From positions 1 through 51,357 of the forward strand of contig DASXSB010000140.1 in NCBI GenBank assembly GCA_036506275.1: a stretch of DNA of 51,357 nucleotides. Direction: 5' to 3'. Position 1 is the stretch's first letter; each line of letters opens with the position of its first letter. The DNA is from DASXSB01 sp036506275. GTDB taxonomy: Bacteria > Methylomirabilota > Methylomirabilia > Rokubacteriales > CSP1-6. The notes beneath the pieces were generated by a model. The model made no database searches, was not told the origin of the DNA, and saw only the letters and a list, made by a program, of their open reading frames with translations. Positions 16,201 to 25,234 of the stretch are shown piece after piece. Position numbers and translations under genes: made by a program.

Positions 16201-18387
16201 TCAGCGTCGGACGACCAGCTCGGCGTCACCCTCGCGCGCGATGAGCTCCACGGCCGCGCCCTCCTGGCCCTTCGATACCCGCAGGCTCAGCCGCGACTTT
16301 CGGACACGGAGCCCGCGCACGTCGATCCATCCGAGCCAGGGCGGCAGCTGCGGTCGATTCAGCGTGACCTGGTTCTCGCTGGCAGCGGGCACGAGGCCGA
16401 GCATCCCGGTGAGGAGGTGAAAGACCACCCCCGCCGTCCACGCCTGCGGCGAGCACGCCACCGGATAGCGGGTGGGCCCGTAACCGGGCACGCGCGTGAA
16501 GCCGCAGAACAGCTCGGGCAAGCGCATGCCGTCGAATTGCAGCACGGCCTCGAAGAGGGCGGTGGCGAGCATGAGGAAGGGCACATTCATGCCGTACGCG
16601 CGCATGCCGAGGGCGGCGAGGGTGGTGTCGTGCGGCCACACGGAGCCGTTGTGATAGCTCATCGGGTTGTACACGCGCTCGCTGCTGGCGAGCGTGCGCA
16701 CCCCCCAGCCCGTGAACATATCGTCCGCCATGAGCCGCGTCCCCACCAGGTGCGCGCGCTCCTCCGTGACCAGCCTCGTCCACAGGAGATGACCGGGATT
16801 GGAGGACACCACCTGGCAGGGACGACCGTGGCGGTCGAGAGCGAGCGCGTAGAAGCTCTCCTCCTCCATCCAGAAGTCGGTCTCGAAGCGCGCGCGCAGG
16901 CGCCCTGCGCGCTCGCGGAGCTGCGACGACCGCTCCGGCCGCCCGACGGCGTCGCCGAGATCGGCGGCGCCCAGGAGCGCGGCGTAGAGATAGCCCTGCA
17001 CCTCCGCGAGCGCGATGGGGGCCTCCGCGAGGTCGCCCGTGCGATGGACCACGGCGTCGTGGGAGTCCTTCCACCCCTGATTGACGAGACCCTTGGGCGA
17101 CCGTCGGATGTAGGTCAGGTATCCGCGCGGGTCGCGGTCGCACGCGGTCAAGATCCACTGGAGCGAGCGCTCCAGCGCGGGCCACAGCTCGCGCACGAAA
17201 TCGACGTCGGCGGTCCAGCGCAGGTACTCCGCGAGCAGAATCACGTAGAGGGGAGTGGCATCGACGCTGCCGTAATACGGAATGAACGGGATCTCGCGGC
17301 ACGCCGCCATCTCCCCCCGACGCCATTCGTGCAGCACCTTCCCCGGCTCCTGATCGGTGAAGTCGTCGTTCACGCTGCCGAGGTGTCGTCCGAGAAAGCG
17401 CAGCGTCCCCGCCGCGATGTCGGGCTCGAAGGGCAACACCTGGAGGGCGGTGATGATGGCGTCGCGACCGAACGGCGCCACGTACCAGGGAATGCCCGCG
17501 TACGGCACGAAGCCCTCGGGCGTGTCGGTGAGGAGCAGGTGCAAATCCCGGCGCGACCGTCCGATCCAGGTGTCGAAGAGATCGTGGTCGCTGCGGACCT
17601 CGGCCGCCTCCCGCGACGCCCGGTCCACCACCGCCCGCCGGCGGCTCACCACGTCGGCAAACGGGATCGTGCGTGACGGCGACTCCGGCCCCACGACGGC
17701 CGTGATGGCGATCGTGATGTCGCACCGGCTGCCGGGCGCCATGGAGAGCCGGTATTCCGCGTCGGCATCGCCGAGCCGGTGGGGTGGAGGATCGAACGCG
17801 AGCCGCGTCCCGCGCACGGCGCCGTCGAGCCCGCGGTAGCCGAGGAGCACGGCATCCGTCCCGATCTCCGACGGCCGGTACGCGCCCCGCCGCTCGCGCG
17901 GGTGGCCGCGTACTTCGAAGACGTCGACGAAGTCGGCGGCGAACGCGAAGGTGAGCGCCAGGTCGTGGAGCTCATGGGCGAAGTTCTCGACGGCGAAGAC
18001 CTGGTAGAGCTGGCGACCGTAGAGCGCGAGCCGGCGCGCGATCCGGAGGGCCCGGCCGGGGAGGAGGATCTCCGAACTCAGCGCGACGTCGGCATTGGTG
18101 ACGTCGATGGAGGCCTGGAGACCATCCTCCGAGACGCCGGCATTCAACATGATCGGCCGCTGCTGGTAGATCCGCAGCTCGAGCTGACGAAGAAAACGCG
18201 TGTCGCCGACGTAGAAACCGAACTCGCTCGTGGGCAGGTTCGGGAAATCGCCGCGACGGTCGGCGACCAGGAAGGAGTCGTCGTGCTTCAGCACCAGCTT
18301 GGGGAGATCGGCGGCGATCCCGGAGGCGAGGATGTAGTAGTGCTCGCCGATGATGACGTCGTCGCTCGGTAGACGCCCCAGGCTCAT
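16201..18387 (-). CDS. Amylo-alpha-1,6-glucosidase-type glycogen debranching enzyme
   Basis: A 728-residue protein with the bacterial debranching architecture. The N-terminal beta-rich domain (FGFYVGDTRFLRQLELRI, about residues 55-75) is followed by an (alpha/alpha)6 barrel with GIPWYVAPFGRDAIITALQ (catalytic-Asp region), YYGSVDATPLYVILLAEYL, KDSHDAVVH and YNPMSYHNGSVWPHD. Members hydrolyse alpha-1,6 branches in glycogen or related glucans in the cytoplasm; the exact glucan is inferred. ATG 18387 overlaps the stop of the GT4 gene (ATGA), tying the pair together. Confidence 0.92.
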   Translation of the reverse strand: MSLGRLPSDDVIIGEHYYILASGIAADLPKLVLKHDDSFLVADRRGDFPNLPTSEFGFYVGDTRFLRQLELRIYQQRPIMLNAGVSEDGLQASIDVTNADVALSSEILLPGRALRIARRLALYGRQLYQVFAVENFAHELHDLALTFAFAADFVDVFEVRGHPRERRGAYRPSEIGTDAVLLGYRGLDGAVRGTRLAFDPPPHRLGDADAEYRLSMAPGSRCDITIAITAVVGPESPSRTIPFADVVSRRRAVVDRASREAAEVRSDHDLFDTWIGRSRRDLHLLLTDTPEGFVPYAGIPWYVAPFGRDAIITALQVLPFEPDIAAGTLRFLGRHLGSVNDDFTDQEPGKVLHEWRRGEMAACREIPFIPYYGSVDATPLYVILLAEYLRWTADVDFVRELWPALERSLQWILTACDRDPRGYLTYIRRSPKGLVNQGWKDSHDAVVHRTGDLAEAPIALAEVQGYLYAALLGAADLGDAVGRPERSSQLRERAGRLRARFETDFWMEEESFYALALDRHGRPCQVVSSNPGHLLWTRLVTEERAHLVGTRLMADDMFTGWGVRTLASSERVYNPMSYHNGSVWPHDTTLAALGMRAYGMNVPFLMLATALFEAVLQFDGMRLPELFCGFTRVPGYGPTRYPVACSPQAWTAGVVFHLLTGMLGLVPAASENQVTLNRPQLPPWLGWIDVRGLRVRKSRLSLRVSKGQEGAAVELIAREGDAELVVRR

Positions 18388-19430
18388 GCCGCGCGCGCAC
18401 GCGCGCACAGATGCTGGTACACGGCCTCGTAGCCGTCCGCCATGCGGGCGACGGAGAATCGGCGCTCCGCCGCGCGTCGGCACTCCGCGCGGTCGAGGTC
18501 GTGCACGCGCTTGACCGCGTCCACCAGTCCGTCCACGGTGTCCGCGATGAACCCCGTGCGGCCCGGCGTCACCACTTCCGGGACGGAGCCCGCGCGGCTC
18601 GCGATCACCGGCGTCCCGCACGCCATCGCCTCGATCATGACGAGGCCGAAGGGCTCCGGCCAATCGATCGGGAAGAGGAGGGCGATGGCATCGCCGAGGA
18701 AGCGTGCCTTGTCGCGATCGTTGATCTCGCCCACGAACTCGACGAGCGGATGATCGAGGAGGGGTTTCACGCGCTCCTCGAAGAAGACGCGGTCGACGGC
18801 GTCGACCTTGGCGGCGATCTTCAACGGCAGCCCCGCGCGCACGGCGACCTCGATGGCCACCTCCGGACGCTTTTCGGGGGCGATGCGACCGAGGAAGGCC
18901 AGATAGCGCCCGGGTCCGCGCCGGAACGGGTAGAGCGCGAGCGGGATCCCGTGATAGACGGTGCCCGCCCACGACGGACGGGCGGCCGCGAGGGGAGCCC
19001 GCTGCGCATCGCTGATGGAGACGAGGGAGACGTCGCGAAACTCCTTGAACACGGGCTCCAGGTACGGCAGATCGAGCCGGCCGTGCACGGTGTGCACGAC
19101 CGGTTGCCGCACCAGCCGCGCGAACGGGAACGCCTGGAAATCGACGTGGCAATGGATGACGTCGAACGCATCGGCGTTGCCGAACACCATACCGAGCTGG
19201 CGCATGTGGGCGGCATGGAGCGCTTCGCGGTTGGCGGCGTCGATGCGCGCCGCGTGCTTCGTCACCGGGACGAGTCGTGCCGCTGTCCGCGAGTCGCCGC
19301 TCGCGAACAGCGTGACGTCGTGACCGCGTCGCGCCAGCTCTTCCGTGAGGAACGACACCACGCGCTCGGTGCCCCCGTACAACACCGGAGGCACCGGCTC
19401 ATACAACGGCGCGACCTGCGCGATTCGCAT
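18384..19430 (-). CDS. Glycosyltransferase family 4 protein
   Basis: A 348-residue GT-B transferase. The N-terminus is MRIAQVAPLYEPVPP, followed by YGGTERVVSFLTEELARRGHDV. The C-terminal half has FLGRIAPEKRPEVAI and the nucleotide-sugar motif DWPEPFGLVMIEAMACGTPVIA, with Glu residues in the EX7E position typical of GT4. ATG 19430 gives the canonical start; the longer frame to 19895 belongs to the opposite reading of the thiolase. It overlaps the debranching gene by four bases, so a role in glucan or glycoside synthesis is inferred; the donor and acceptor are unknown. Confidence 0.92.
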   Translation of the reverse strand: MRIAQVAPLYEPVPPVLYGGTERVVSFLTEELARRGHDVTLFASGDSRTAARLVPVTKHAARIDAANREALHAAHMRQLGMVFGNADAFDVIHCHVDFQAFPFARLVRQPVVHTVHGRLDLPYLEPVFKEFRDVSLVSISDAQRAPLAAARPSWAGTVYHGIPLALYPFRRGPGRYLAFLGRIAPEKRPEVAIEVAVRAGLPLKIAAKVDAVDRVFFEERVKPLLDHPLVEFVGEINDRDKARFLGDAIALLFPIDWPEPFGLVMIEAMACGTPVIASRAGSVPEVVTPGRTGFIADTVDGLVDAVKRVHDLDRAECRRAAERRFSVARMADGYEAVYQHLCARARAA

Positions 19431-19480
19431 CGCCGACAACGGGCCTGCAATCGGACTGCCAACAACCGCGTGGCCGGTGC

Positions 19481-20665
19481 TCACACGATTTCGAACAGAC
19501 CGGCCGCGCCCATTCCTCCCCCTACGCACATCGTACACACCACGTACTTCGCGCCGCGTCGTTTTCCTTCGATGAGCGCGTGGCCGACCATGCGCGCGCC
19601 GCTCATTCCGTACGGATGTCCGATGGAGATGGCGCCACCGTCCACGTTGAGCTTTTCCATCGGAATGCCGAGACGGTCGCGGCAGTACACGACCTGCACC
19701 GCGAACGCTTCGTTCAGCTCCCAGAGATCGATGTCGTCCATGCGAAGACCGACGCGCTGGAGCAGCCGCGGCACCGCGAACACGGGGCCGATGCCCATCT
19801 CGTCGGGCTCGCAGGCGGCCACGGCGAGCCCGCGATAGAGGCCGAGCGGCTGCAGGCCCCGGCGGGCGGCGAGCGCCGCGTCCATGACCACGCACGCCGA
19901 CGCGCCGTCGGACAGCTGGCTCGCGTTTCCGGCCGTGATGTGGCCCTTCTCACCCGTCACGGGTTTCAGTCCCGCCAGCCCGGCGGCGGTGGTGTCGGGA
20001 CGATTGCCCTCGTCCTGCTTCAAGGTCACGTCCTCGAGGCGCGCCTCGCCGGTGGTCTTGTCCTGCACGAGCTTCTTCGTGGGCAGAGGCACGATCTCGC
20101 GGTCGAACCGTCCGCCGCGCTGCGCGTCCGCCGTGCGCTGCTGGCTCGTGAGCGCGTACTCGTCCTGGGTCTCGCGCGCGATGTAGTAGCGCTTGGCCAC
20201 GACCTCCGCCGTCTCGATCATGGTCATGTAGATCTCGGGCTTGTGTTCCTCTAGCCATTCCTCGCGCAGCCGATGCAGGTTGAAGTGCTCGTTCTGCACG
20301 AGGCTGATCGACTCCAGACCGCCCGCCACCATGATGGGCACGCGGTCGACGAGCACCCGCTGCGCGGCCATGGAGATCGCCTGCATGCCCGACGAGCAGA
20401 AGCGATTGAGCGTCATCCCGGCCGACGTCACGGGCAGCCCCGCGCGCAGCGCCGCCTGGCGGGCGATGTTCTGGCCGGTGGCGCCTTCCGGCAGGCCGCA
20501 GCCCATGATCACGTCTTCCACCTCGCCCGGTTCGATGCCGGCCCGCTCCACGGCGTGGCGGATGACGTGGCCGCCGAGCAGGGCGCCGTGGGTGTTGTTG
20601 AAGGCGCCGCGGTAGGCTTTTCCGATCGGCGTGCGAGCGGTGGAGACGATGACGGCGTCTGGCAT
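19481..20665 (-). CDS. Acetyl-CoA C-acyltransferase (thiolase)
   Basis: A 394-residue classical thiolase, of FadA/AtoB type. Nucleophile Cys90 is in TLNRFCSSGMQ; WELNEAFAVQ, GGAISIGHPYGMSGA and the second Cys region CVGGGMGAAGLFEIV are all intact. It catalyses thiolytic cleavage or condensation of acyl-CoAs, as in beta-oxidation. ATG 20665 has GGAGGAA upstream. It is followed on the same strand by the GT4 gene 50 bases later. It is a different subfamily from the thiolase at 11340. A FadB-type partner is not adjacent. Confidence 0.95.
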   Translation of the reverse strand: MPDAVIVSTARTPIGKAYRGAFNNTHGALLGGHVIRHAVERAGIEPGEVEDVIMGCGLPEGATGQNIARQAALRAGLPVTSAGMTLNRFCSSGMQAISMAAQRVLVDRVPIMVAGGLESISLVQNEHFNLHRLREEWLEEHKPEIYMTMIETAEVVAKRYYIARETQDEYALTSQQRTADAQRGGRFDREIVPLPTKKLVQDKTTGEARLEDVTLKQDEGNRPDTTAAGLAGLKPVTGEKGHITAGNASQLSDGASACVVMDAALAARRGLQPLGLYRGLAVAACEPDEMGIGPVFAVPRLLQRVGLRMDDIDLWELNEAFAVQVVYCRDRLGIPMEKLNVDGGAISIGHPYGMSGARMVGHALIEGKRRGAKYVVCTMCVGGGMGAAGLFEIV

Positions 20666-20718
20666 CGTGCGGTTCCTCCGGCTGGCTAGGGATACCGTCT
20701 GAGCGGACTGTGTCTACG

Positions 20719-20745
20719 ACTATACATCCCGACCGCGGGTGTCAG
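20719..20745 (-). promoter_or_regulatory. Candidate promoter for the thiolase gene
   Basis: On the minus strand CTGACA (20745-20740) and TATAGT (20724-20719) lie upstream of the thiolase start. The spacer is 15 bases, shorter than ideal. Weak prediction. Confidence 0.3.
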
Positions 20746-20792
20746 AAAACCGGGACATTGTGGCGCCGGGCGCGGCTCGCTAGAGTCGAGGC

Positions 20793-20987
20793 GTGGATCC
20801 GGAAACGCAAGGCGCGCTCGAAGAGATGCGGGGTCAGCTCCGCGAGGTGGCGGCCGCGGTCGAGAAGCTACGGACCGAGCTTTCGCGCGAGATCGAAGGG
20901 CGCGCGCGCGCCACCGACGCCATCCTGCACGCCGCATCCTGCCAGATCCGCGCCGACATCGCGTCGCTGCGCGCGATCCGGCGCTGA
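20793..20987 (+). CDS. Possible small coiled-coil protein
   Basis: A 64-residue ORF from GTG 20793. It is almost wholly helical and heptad-like (LEEMRGQLREVAAAVEKLRTEL), with one Cys. The amino-acid composition looks like a real coiled coil rather than a shadow frame, but the ribosome-binding site is poor (GAGG one base from the start) and no family is known. Confidence 0.42.
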   Translation: MDPETQGALEEMRGQLREVAAAVEKLRTELSREIEGRARATDAILHAASCQIRADIASLRAIRR

Positions 20988-21025
20988 GCGCCGTCTCCGT
21001 CCCGCCGCCGCTGGGCACGGAGCCG

Positions 21026-22426
21026 TCAGAACATTGCCTCGTCGTCACCCTCTTGTGCGGATGCTCTGTCCTCCTCACCCCAGGAATCGAGCAGTGTGGC
21101 GCCGCAGCTTGGCATGTCCGGCCTGGACGCCCGCGCCAACGGGTGCAGGACGTCGATCGCATACGCCACGTTCAGACGCTCGCCTTGCCACCCCGGCGTC
21201 GCGGTGTCGGCGTCCAGGCGGAGACCTGTGGCATCGTTCTGCGCGTGCAACCGCTGCACAGGATCGCCGAGCACCGGGGGTGGCGCCGGAACGTCGGACA
21301 GGATCTGTCCGTTCGGGCGTCTGAACCGAAGCTCGCCGCTAGAGTCCCGCTCGATCCGGTACCCCTCCTCGTGAACCGCACGGTGATGTCGACGACACAG
21401 CAACACGAGATTCGAGAGCATGGTGGGGCCGCCGTTTGCCCAGTGCTCGATGTGATGTCCCTGACCGAAGCGAACGCCGCAGCCCGGAAAGCGGCAGCCA
21501 CGATCGCGGTGCTGCAGTGCGCGCCTCAGCGCAGGCGGAATCGTCCGCGTCTTGACGGCGACCTCGACGACGCGGCCGTCCCGGGCGTGCTGCATGACCA
21601 CGCGACTCGCGTCGCAGGCGAGGCGGCGGGACGTTTCCGCGGAAACGCGTGTGCCCTCCTCGAGGACGGACTGACCTGGCTGGTCGGGATCGGTGAGGGC
21701 CGGGGCGTCGACGTGAACCACGACTTGATAGCGGTCGCCTGCGCTTCCGGGATCCATGCCGTGGTGGAGCGCTGTCTCTGCGAGGAGCGCTAGCGCGTCG
21801 GCCTGCTGCTGTTCCATCGTCGGCGGGTCCTCGGTGGCTCGCGTGTCGAAGGTCTGCACACACGGTTGACGATTGAGCTTCTCCCGGGCGGCCGTGAGTG
21901 CCTGGACGAGTAAGGCACCGACCTCGGGCTCGAGTCGCCCTCGCACCCGGTACATACCGTCTTCGTCCGGGTACACGTGAAGGCCACGGCACACATGCTG
22001 GCGGCGTGCCTCGCTCGCTTCCGCGATCCGGTCCACGCGCCGCCAGCCGCGGACGATGCGTTCGACGTGGCAGGCGGTGCCGGCTCTGCCGACTTTCAGG
22101 AGCTGCTCCTCGGTCGCCGGCGTGGCCACGCGGGTGAGCGCCCGGACCTTGGCGTACGAGAGCTCGGCGGTGGCGAGCGCGCGGGCGAGCAGCGGCAGCG
22201 TTCCGAGCGCGCGCGCCACGCGGACACGCTCGCGCGCCGCGCCGAGGTCGAGGCCGACGCGCCAGGAGAGCCAGCCGGCGCAGGAGCGAAAGCCGGTGTT
22301 CCAGCCGCCCCGCGCGTCGAACTCGCGGATCAGATCAAGGAGGCGCGCGTTCGCGGCCTCGAGGTGTGCCGACAGCTCCGCGATCTCGTCGCCGAGTTCT
22401 TCGAGATCCACCGGGTGAGCTTGCAT
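21026..22426 (-). CDS. DUF222 / HNH endonuclease-domain protein
   Basis: A 466-residue protein. The N-terminal DUF222 region (ANARLLDLIREFDARGGWNTG, RSCAGWLSWRVGLDLGAARERVRVARAL) occupies about residues 20-300. An HNH module follows at about 335-385 (CRFPGCGVRFGQGHHIEHWANGG, then NLVLLCRRHHRAVHEEGY) with CxxC zinc-type Cys and the catalytic His. Such 13E12-repeat-like proteins are common in actinobacteria and scattered in other soil lineages; their role is unresolved. ATG 22426 has GGGAG upstream. No transposase or repeats flank it, so mobility is not shown. Confidence 0.9.
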   Translation of the reverse strand: MQAHPVDLEELGDEIAELSAHLEAANARLLDLIREFDARGGWNTGFRSCAGWLSWRVGLDLGAARERVRVARALGTLPLLARALATAELSYAKVRALTRVATPATEEQLLKVGRAGTACHVERIVRGWRRVDRIAEASEARRQHVCRGLHVYPDEDGMYRVRGRLEPEVGALLVQALTAAREKLNRQPCVQTFDTRATEDPPTMEQQQADALALLAETALHHGMDPGSAGDRYQVVVHVDAPALTDPDQPGQSVLEEGTRVSAETSRRLACDASRVVMQHARDGRVVEVAVKTRTIPPALRRALQHRDRGCRFPGCGVRFGQGHHIEHWANGGPTMLSNLVLLCRRHHRAVHEEGYRIERDSSGELRFRRPNGQILSDVPAPPPVLGDPVQRLHAQNDATGLRLDADTATPGWQGERLNVAYAIDVLHPLARASRPDMPSCGATLLDSWGEEDRASAQEGDDEAMF

Positions 22427-22668
22427 GACGAGTCTCCCTTGGGGCGACTCTATACCGGGCTTTTGAAGACATCCTCGAGGCGCCACACGCGACGATCGCC
22501 GGCGAGCGCGAAATCTTTTCGACCGCTACACCGATCACAGCGCTGATGGATTCCGATGAGCGCACGGCGCATTTTACTGAGCGCTGCCGCGACGCGATCA
22601 CTCCGGACGCGAAAAGCTGTCAATGCCCAGTTTTTGATACGCGCGCGAGAGCCGGCGCCCAGACGTCG

Positions 22669-23688
22669 TCAGCGCGAGTCCGGAACGGCGTCGAGACCGA
22701 AGGCGGCGGCGAGCAGCTCGTAGGAGCGGACGCGCGCCTTGGGGTCGTGGGTGATCGTCACCACGATGAACTCGTCGACGTCGTATTCCGCGCCGAGGGC
22801 GAGGAGGCGAGCGCGCACCTGGTCGGGCGTTCCCGCGATCGTCCGCGCACGCGCGTGCTCGACGATCGCGCGCTCCCGCTCGCTGTACGGATACGCTTCC
22901 GCCTCCTCCACGGAGGGAAACGGTCCCGGCCGCCCCGTGTAGAGTCGCGCGATGAACAGGTCGCGGCTCTGCGCCAGCCGTCGCGCCTCCGCCTCCGTCT
23001 CCGCGCAGACGACGAACACGGCGACGCTCGCGCGGGACTCCCGAAGCCACGGCGACGGCCGGAACTCTTGCCGGTAGGCGCGAGTGACGGAGGCGCCGCC
23101 CTCGCTGTTGATGAAGTGCGCGAACGAGAAGCCGGTACCGAAGTGGGCGGCCAGAGCGCCGCCCTCGTCACTGGAGCCGAGCATCCAGATTTCCGGCGCG
23201 GTCGGCCCGGTCGGCATCGCGCGCACGCCGGCGAACGGATGTCCGGCCGGGACCTGGTCGTGAACGAAGGCCAGGAGATCCCGGACCTGGGCGGGAAATT
23301 GCTCGAGGCCGACGCCGCCGGCCAGGCGCAACGCCCGCGCCGTCCGCTCGTCGCTGCCGGGAGCGCGCCCGATGCCGAGGTCGATGCGGCCCGGAAAGAG
23401 CGTCTCCAGCATGCGGAAGTTCTCCGCCACCTTGAGCGGGCTGTAGTGGCTCAGCATCACGCCGCCCGCGCCCACGCGGAGACGGCTCGTGCGGGCGGCG
23501 ACCTGCCCGATCAACACCTCGGGGCTGGCGCCGGCGAGGCCGGCGGTGGAGTGGTGCTCGGCGAGCCAGTAGCGGTAATAGCCGAGGCGGTCGGCCGTTT
23601 CCGCGAGTTGCAGGGTCTCGTGGACGGCGTCGGCGGGCGTGCCGCCGCTGCGGACGGGCGATTGATCGAGGATGCTGAGGCGCGCCAT
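22669..23688 (-). CDS. LLM-class flavin-dependent oxidoreductase (luciferase-like)
   Basis: A TIM-barrel FMN/F420-type monooxygenase of 339 residues. The N-terminus MARLSILDQSPVRSGGTP and the motifs YWLAEHHSTAGLAGASPEVLIG, VGAGGVMLSHYSPLKVAENF and PGRIDLGIGRAPGSD are those of the luciferase-like subfamily named MsnO8/YhbW-like. ATG 23688 is preferred because AGGA is eight bases upstream; an ATG at 23697 would add three residues. It is divergent from the aminopeptidase gene with only 27 bases between starts. Substrate unknown. Confidence 0.9.
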   Translation of the reverse strand: MARLSILDQSPVRSGGTPADAVHETLQLAETADRLGYYRYWLAEHHSTAGLAGASPEVLIGQVAARTSRLRVGAGGVMLSHYSPLKVAENFRMLETLFPGRIDLGIGRAPGSDERTARALRLAGGVGLEQFPAQVRDLLAFVHDQVPAGHPFAGVRAMPTGPTAPEIWMLGSSDEGGALAAHFGTGFSFAHFINSEGGASVTRAYRQEFRPSPWLRESRASVAVFVVCAETEAEARRLAQSRDLFIARLYTGRPGPFPSVEEAEAYPYSERERAIVEHARARTIAGTPDQVRARLLALGAEYDVDEFIVVTITHDPKARVRSYELLAAAFGLDAVPDSR

Positions 23689-23715
23689 GAGGCGCATCCT
23701 ATGTTATCAAGGAGC

Positions 23716-25212
23716 ATGGTCACCGACGACGAGCGGGCCACCTTCATCGACCGCCGCCAGCGGTTCGCGGAAGCCATCGGCGATGGTCTCGCCATCGTGC
23801 CGGGGGCGCGGGAGGTGAGCCGCAACAGCGACGTCCACTACGAGTTCCGGCAGGACTCGGATTTCTATTTCCTGACCGGGTTCGACGAGCCCGATGCCGT
23901 CGCCGTCTTCAATCCCCCGCACGCGAAGGAGCGCTACGTCCTCTTCGTTCGTCCCCGCGATCACCAGATGGAGATCTGGACGGGCCGGCGCGCGGGCGCG
24001 GAGGGAGCGATCGCCACCTATGGCGCCGACGCCGCCTATCCGATCGAGCAGCTCGACGCCAAGCTCCGCGAGTACGCGCTGGACCGATCCACGCTCTATT
24101 ACCGTCTCGGCAACGCGGCGTACGACGCCCGCGTCACGCGTCTCGTCTCCGACCTGCGCCCCCCGCGCGCGCGCGGCCATACGACGCCGACGCGCATCGA
24201 GGACGTGGCGCCGATCCTCAACGAGCTGCGCCTGCGGCGCTCCCCCGCCGAGCTCGCCCGCCAGCGCCGCGCCTGCGAGATCAGTGGCGACGGTCACATC
24301 GAAGCGATGCGCTTCGCGCGGCCGGGCGTGTACGAGTATCACGTGCAGGCGGCGCTGGAGTTCGTGTTCCGCAGCGCGGGCTCACCGCGCAACGGCTATC
24401 CGTCGATCGTGGCCTCCGGTCCCAACGCCTGCATCCTGCACTACACGGAAAACCGCCGGCGGCTGGAGGACGGCGATCTGCTCCTCGTCGACGCCGGGTG
24501 CGAGTACGGCTACCACACCGCCGATATCACGCGGACGTTTCCCGTGACCGGGCGTTTCTCGGCGCCGCAGCGCGCGGTCTACGAGGTCGTGCTGCGCGCG
24601 CAGCTCGCCGCCATCGCCGCCGTCCGTCCTGGCGTCCGTTACGAGGCCATCCACGACGCCGCACGCCGCGTGCTCACGGAGGGCCTGATCGCGCTCGGGG
24701 TGCTACCGCGCGGCCTCGAGGAGTCGCTCGCCATGCACCACTATCGCGAGTTCTACATGCACGGCACCGGGCACTGGCTCGGGATGGACGTTCACGACGT
24801 GGGCGACTATCGAATCCAGCGCGCGTCGCGGGTGCTGGAGCCGGGCATGGTGCTCACGGTCGAGCCGGGACTCTATTTCGATCCCGAGCGCGAGCGGGTG
24901 ACGTTCCATCTGCGGGAATACAGCGAGGAGGAGGCGTGGGAGCGGCGCGACCGTCTCGGCGCCGCCGCCGCCCGCGCCCTCGAGGACGAGGAGAAGGCGA
25001 AGGCGCCCACCGTCGAGCACGCCGTGCCCGCCGCGTTCCGCGGGATCGGCGTGCGCATCGAGGACGACGTGCTCGTCACCGCCGAGGGCGCGGAGGTGTT
25101 GACGGCGGGCACGCCCAAGACGATCGAAGAGGTGGAGCTCGCGTGCGGGCAGTCCTCGCGACTGCCGCGCCCTCGGCTGGACGCGCTCGGTATCGAGGTC
25201 GGCCTGGGCTGA
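23716..25212 (+). CDS. Xaa-Pro aminopeptidase (aminopeptidase P family)
   Basis: M24B metallopeptidase of 498 residues removing N-terminal residues before proline. The N-terminal domain (DVHYEFRQDSDFYFLTGFDEPDAV) is followed by the pita-bread fold. The metal ligands are visible: LLLVDAGCEYGYHTADITRTFPV (two Asp), HGTGHWLGMDVHDVG (His), VLTVEPGLYF (Glu) and GVRIEDDVLVT (Glu). The start is ATG 23716; AAGGAG is only one base away, so ATG 23701, five codons upstream, remains possible. The insertion EEEAWERRDRLGAAAARALEDEEKAK before the last ligand is helical and somewhat unusual. Confidence 0.94.
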   Translation: MVTDDERATFIDRRQRFAEAIGDGLAIVPGAREVSRNSDVHYEFRQDSDFYFLTGFDEPDAVAVFNPPHAKERYVLFVRPRDHQMEIWTGRRAGAEGAIATYGADAAYPIEQLDAKLREYALDRSTLYYRLGNAAYDARVTRLVSDLRPPRARGHTTPTRIEDVAPILNELRLRRSPAELARQRRACEISGDGHIEAMRFARPGVYEYHVQAALEFVFRSAGSPRNGYPSIVASGPNACILHYTENRRRLEDGDLLLVDAGCEYGYHTADITRTFPVTGRFSAPQRAVYEVVLRAQLAAIAAVRPGVRYEAIHDAARRVLTEGLIALGVLPRGLEESLAMHHYREFYMHGTGHWLGMDVHDVGDYRIQRASRVLEPGMVLTVEPGLYFDPERERVTFHLREYSEEEAWERRDRLGAAAARALEDEEKAKAPTVEHAVPAAFRGIGVRIEDDVLVTAEGAEVLTAGTPKTIEEVELACGQSSRLPRPRLDALGIEVGLG

Positions 25213-25234
25213 GTCGCGCTTTAGACCGCGGTCG

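Noticed and set aside
21026..22426. HNH gene as part of a defence system or mobile intron
   Set aside because: No partner nuclease, helicase, toxin, repeat or transposase nearby; family architecture is the common DUF222-HNH type.
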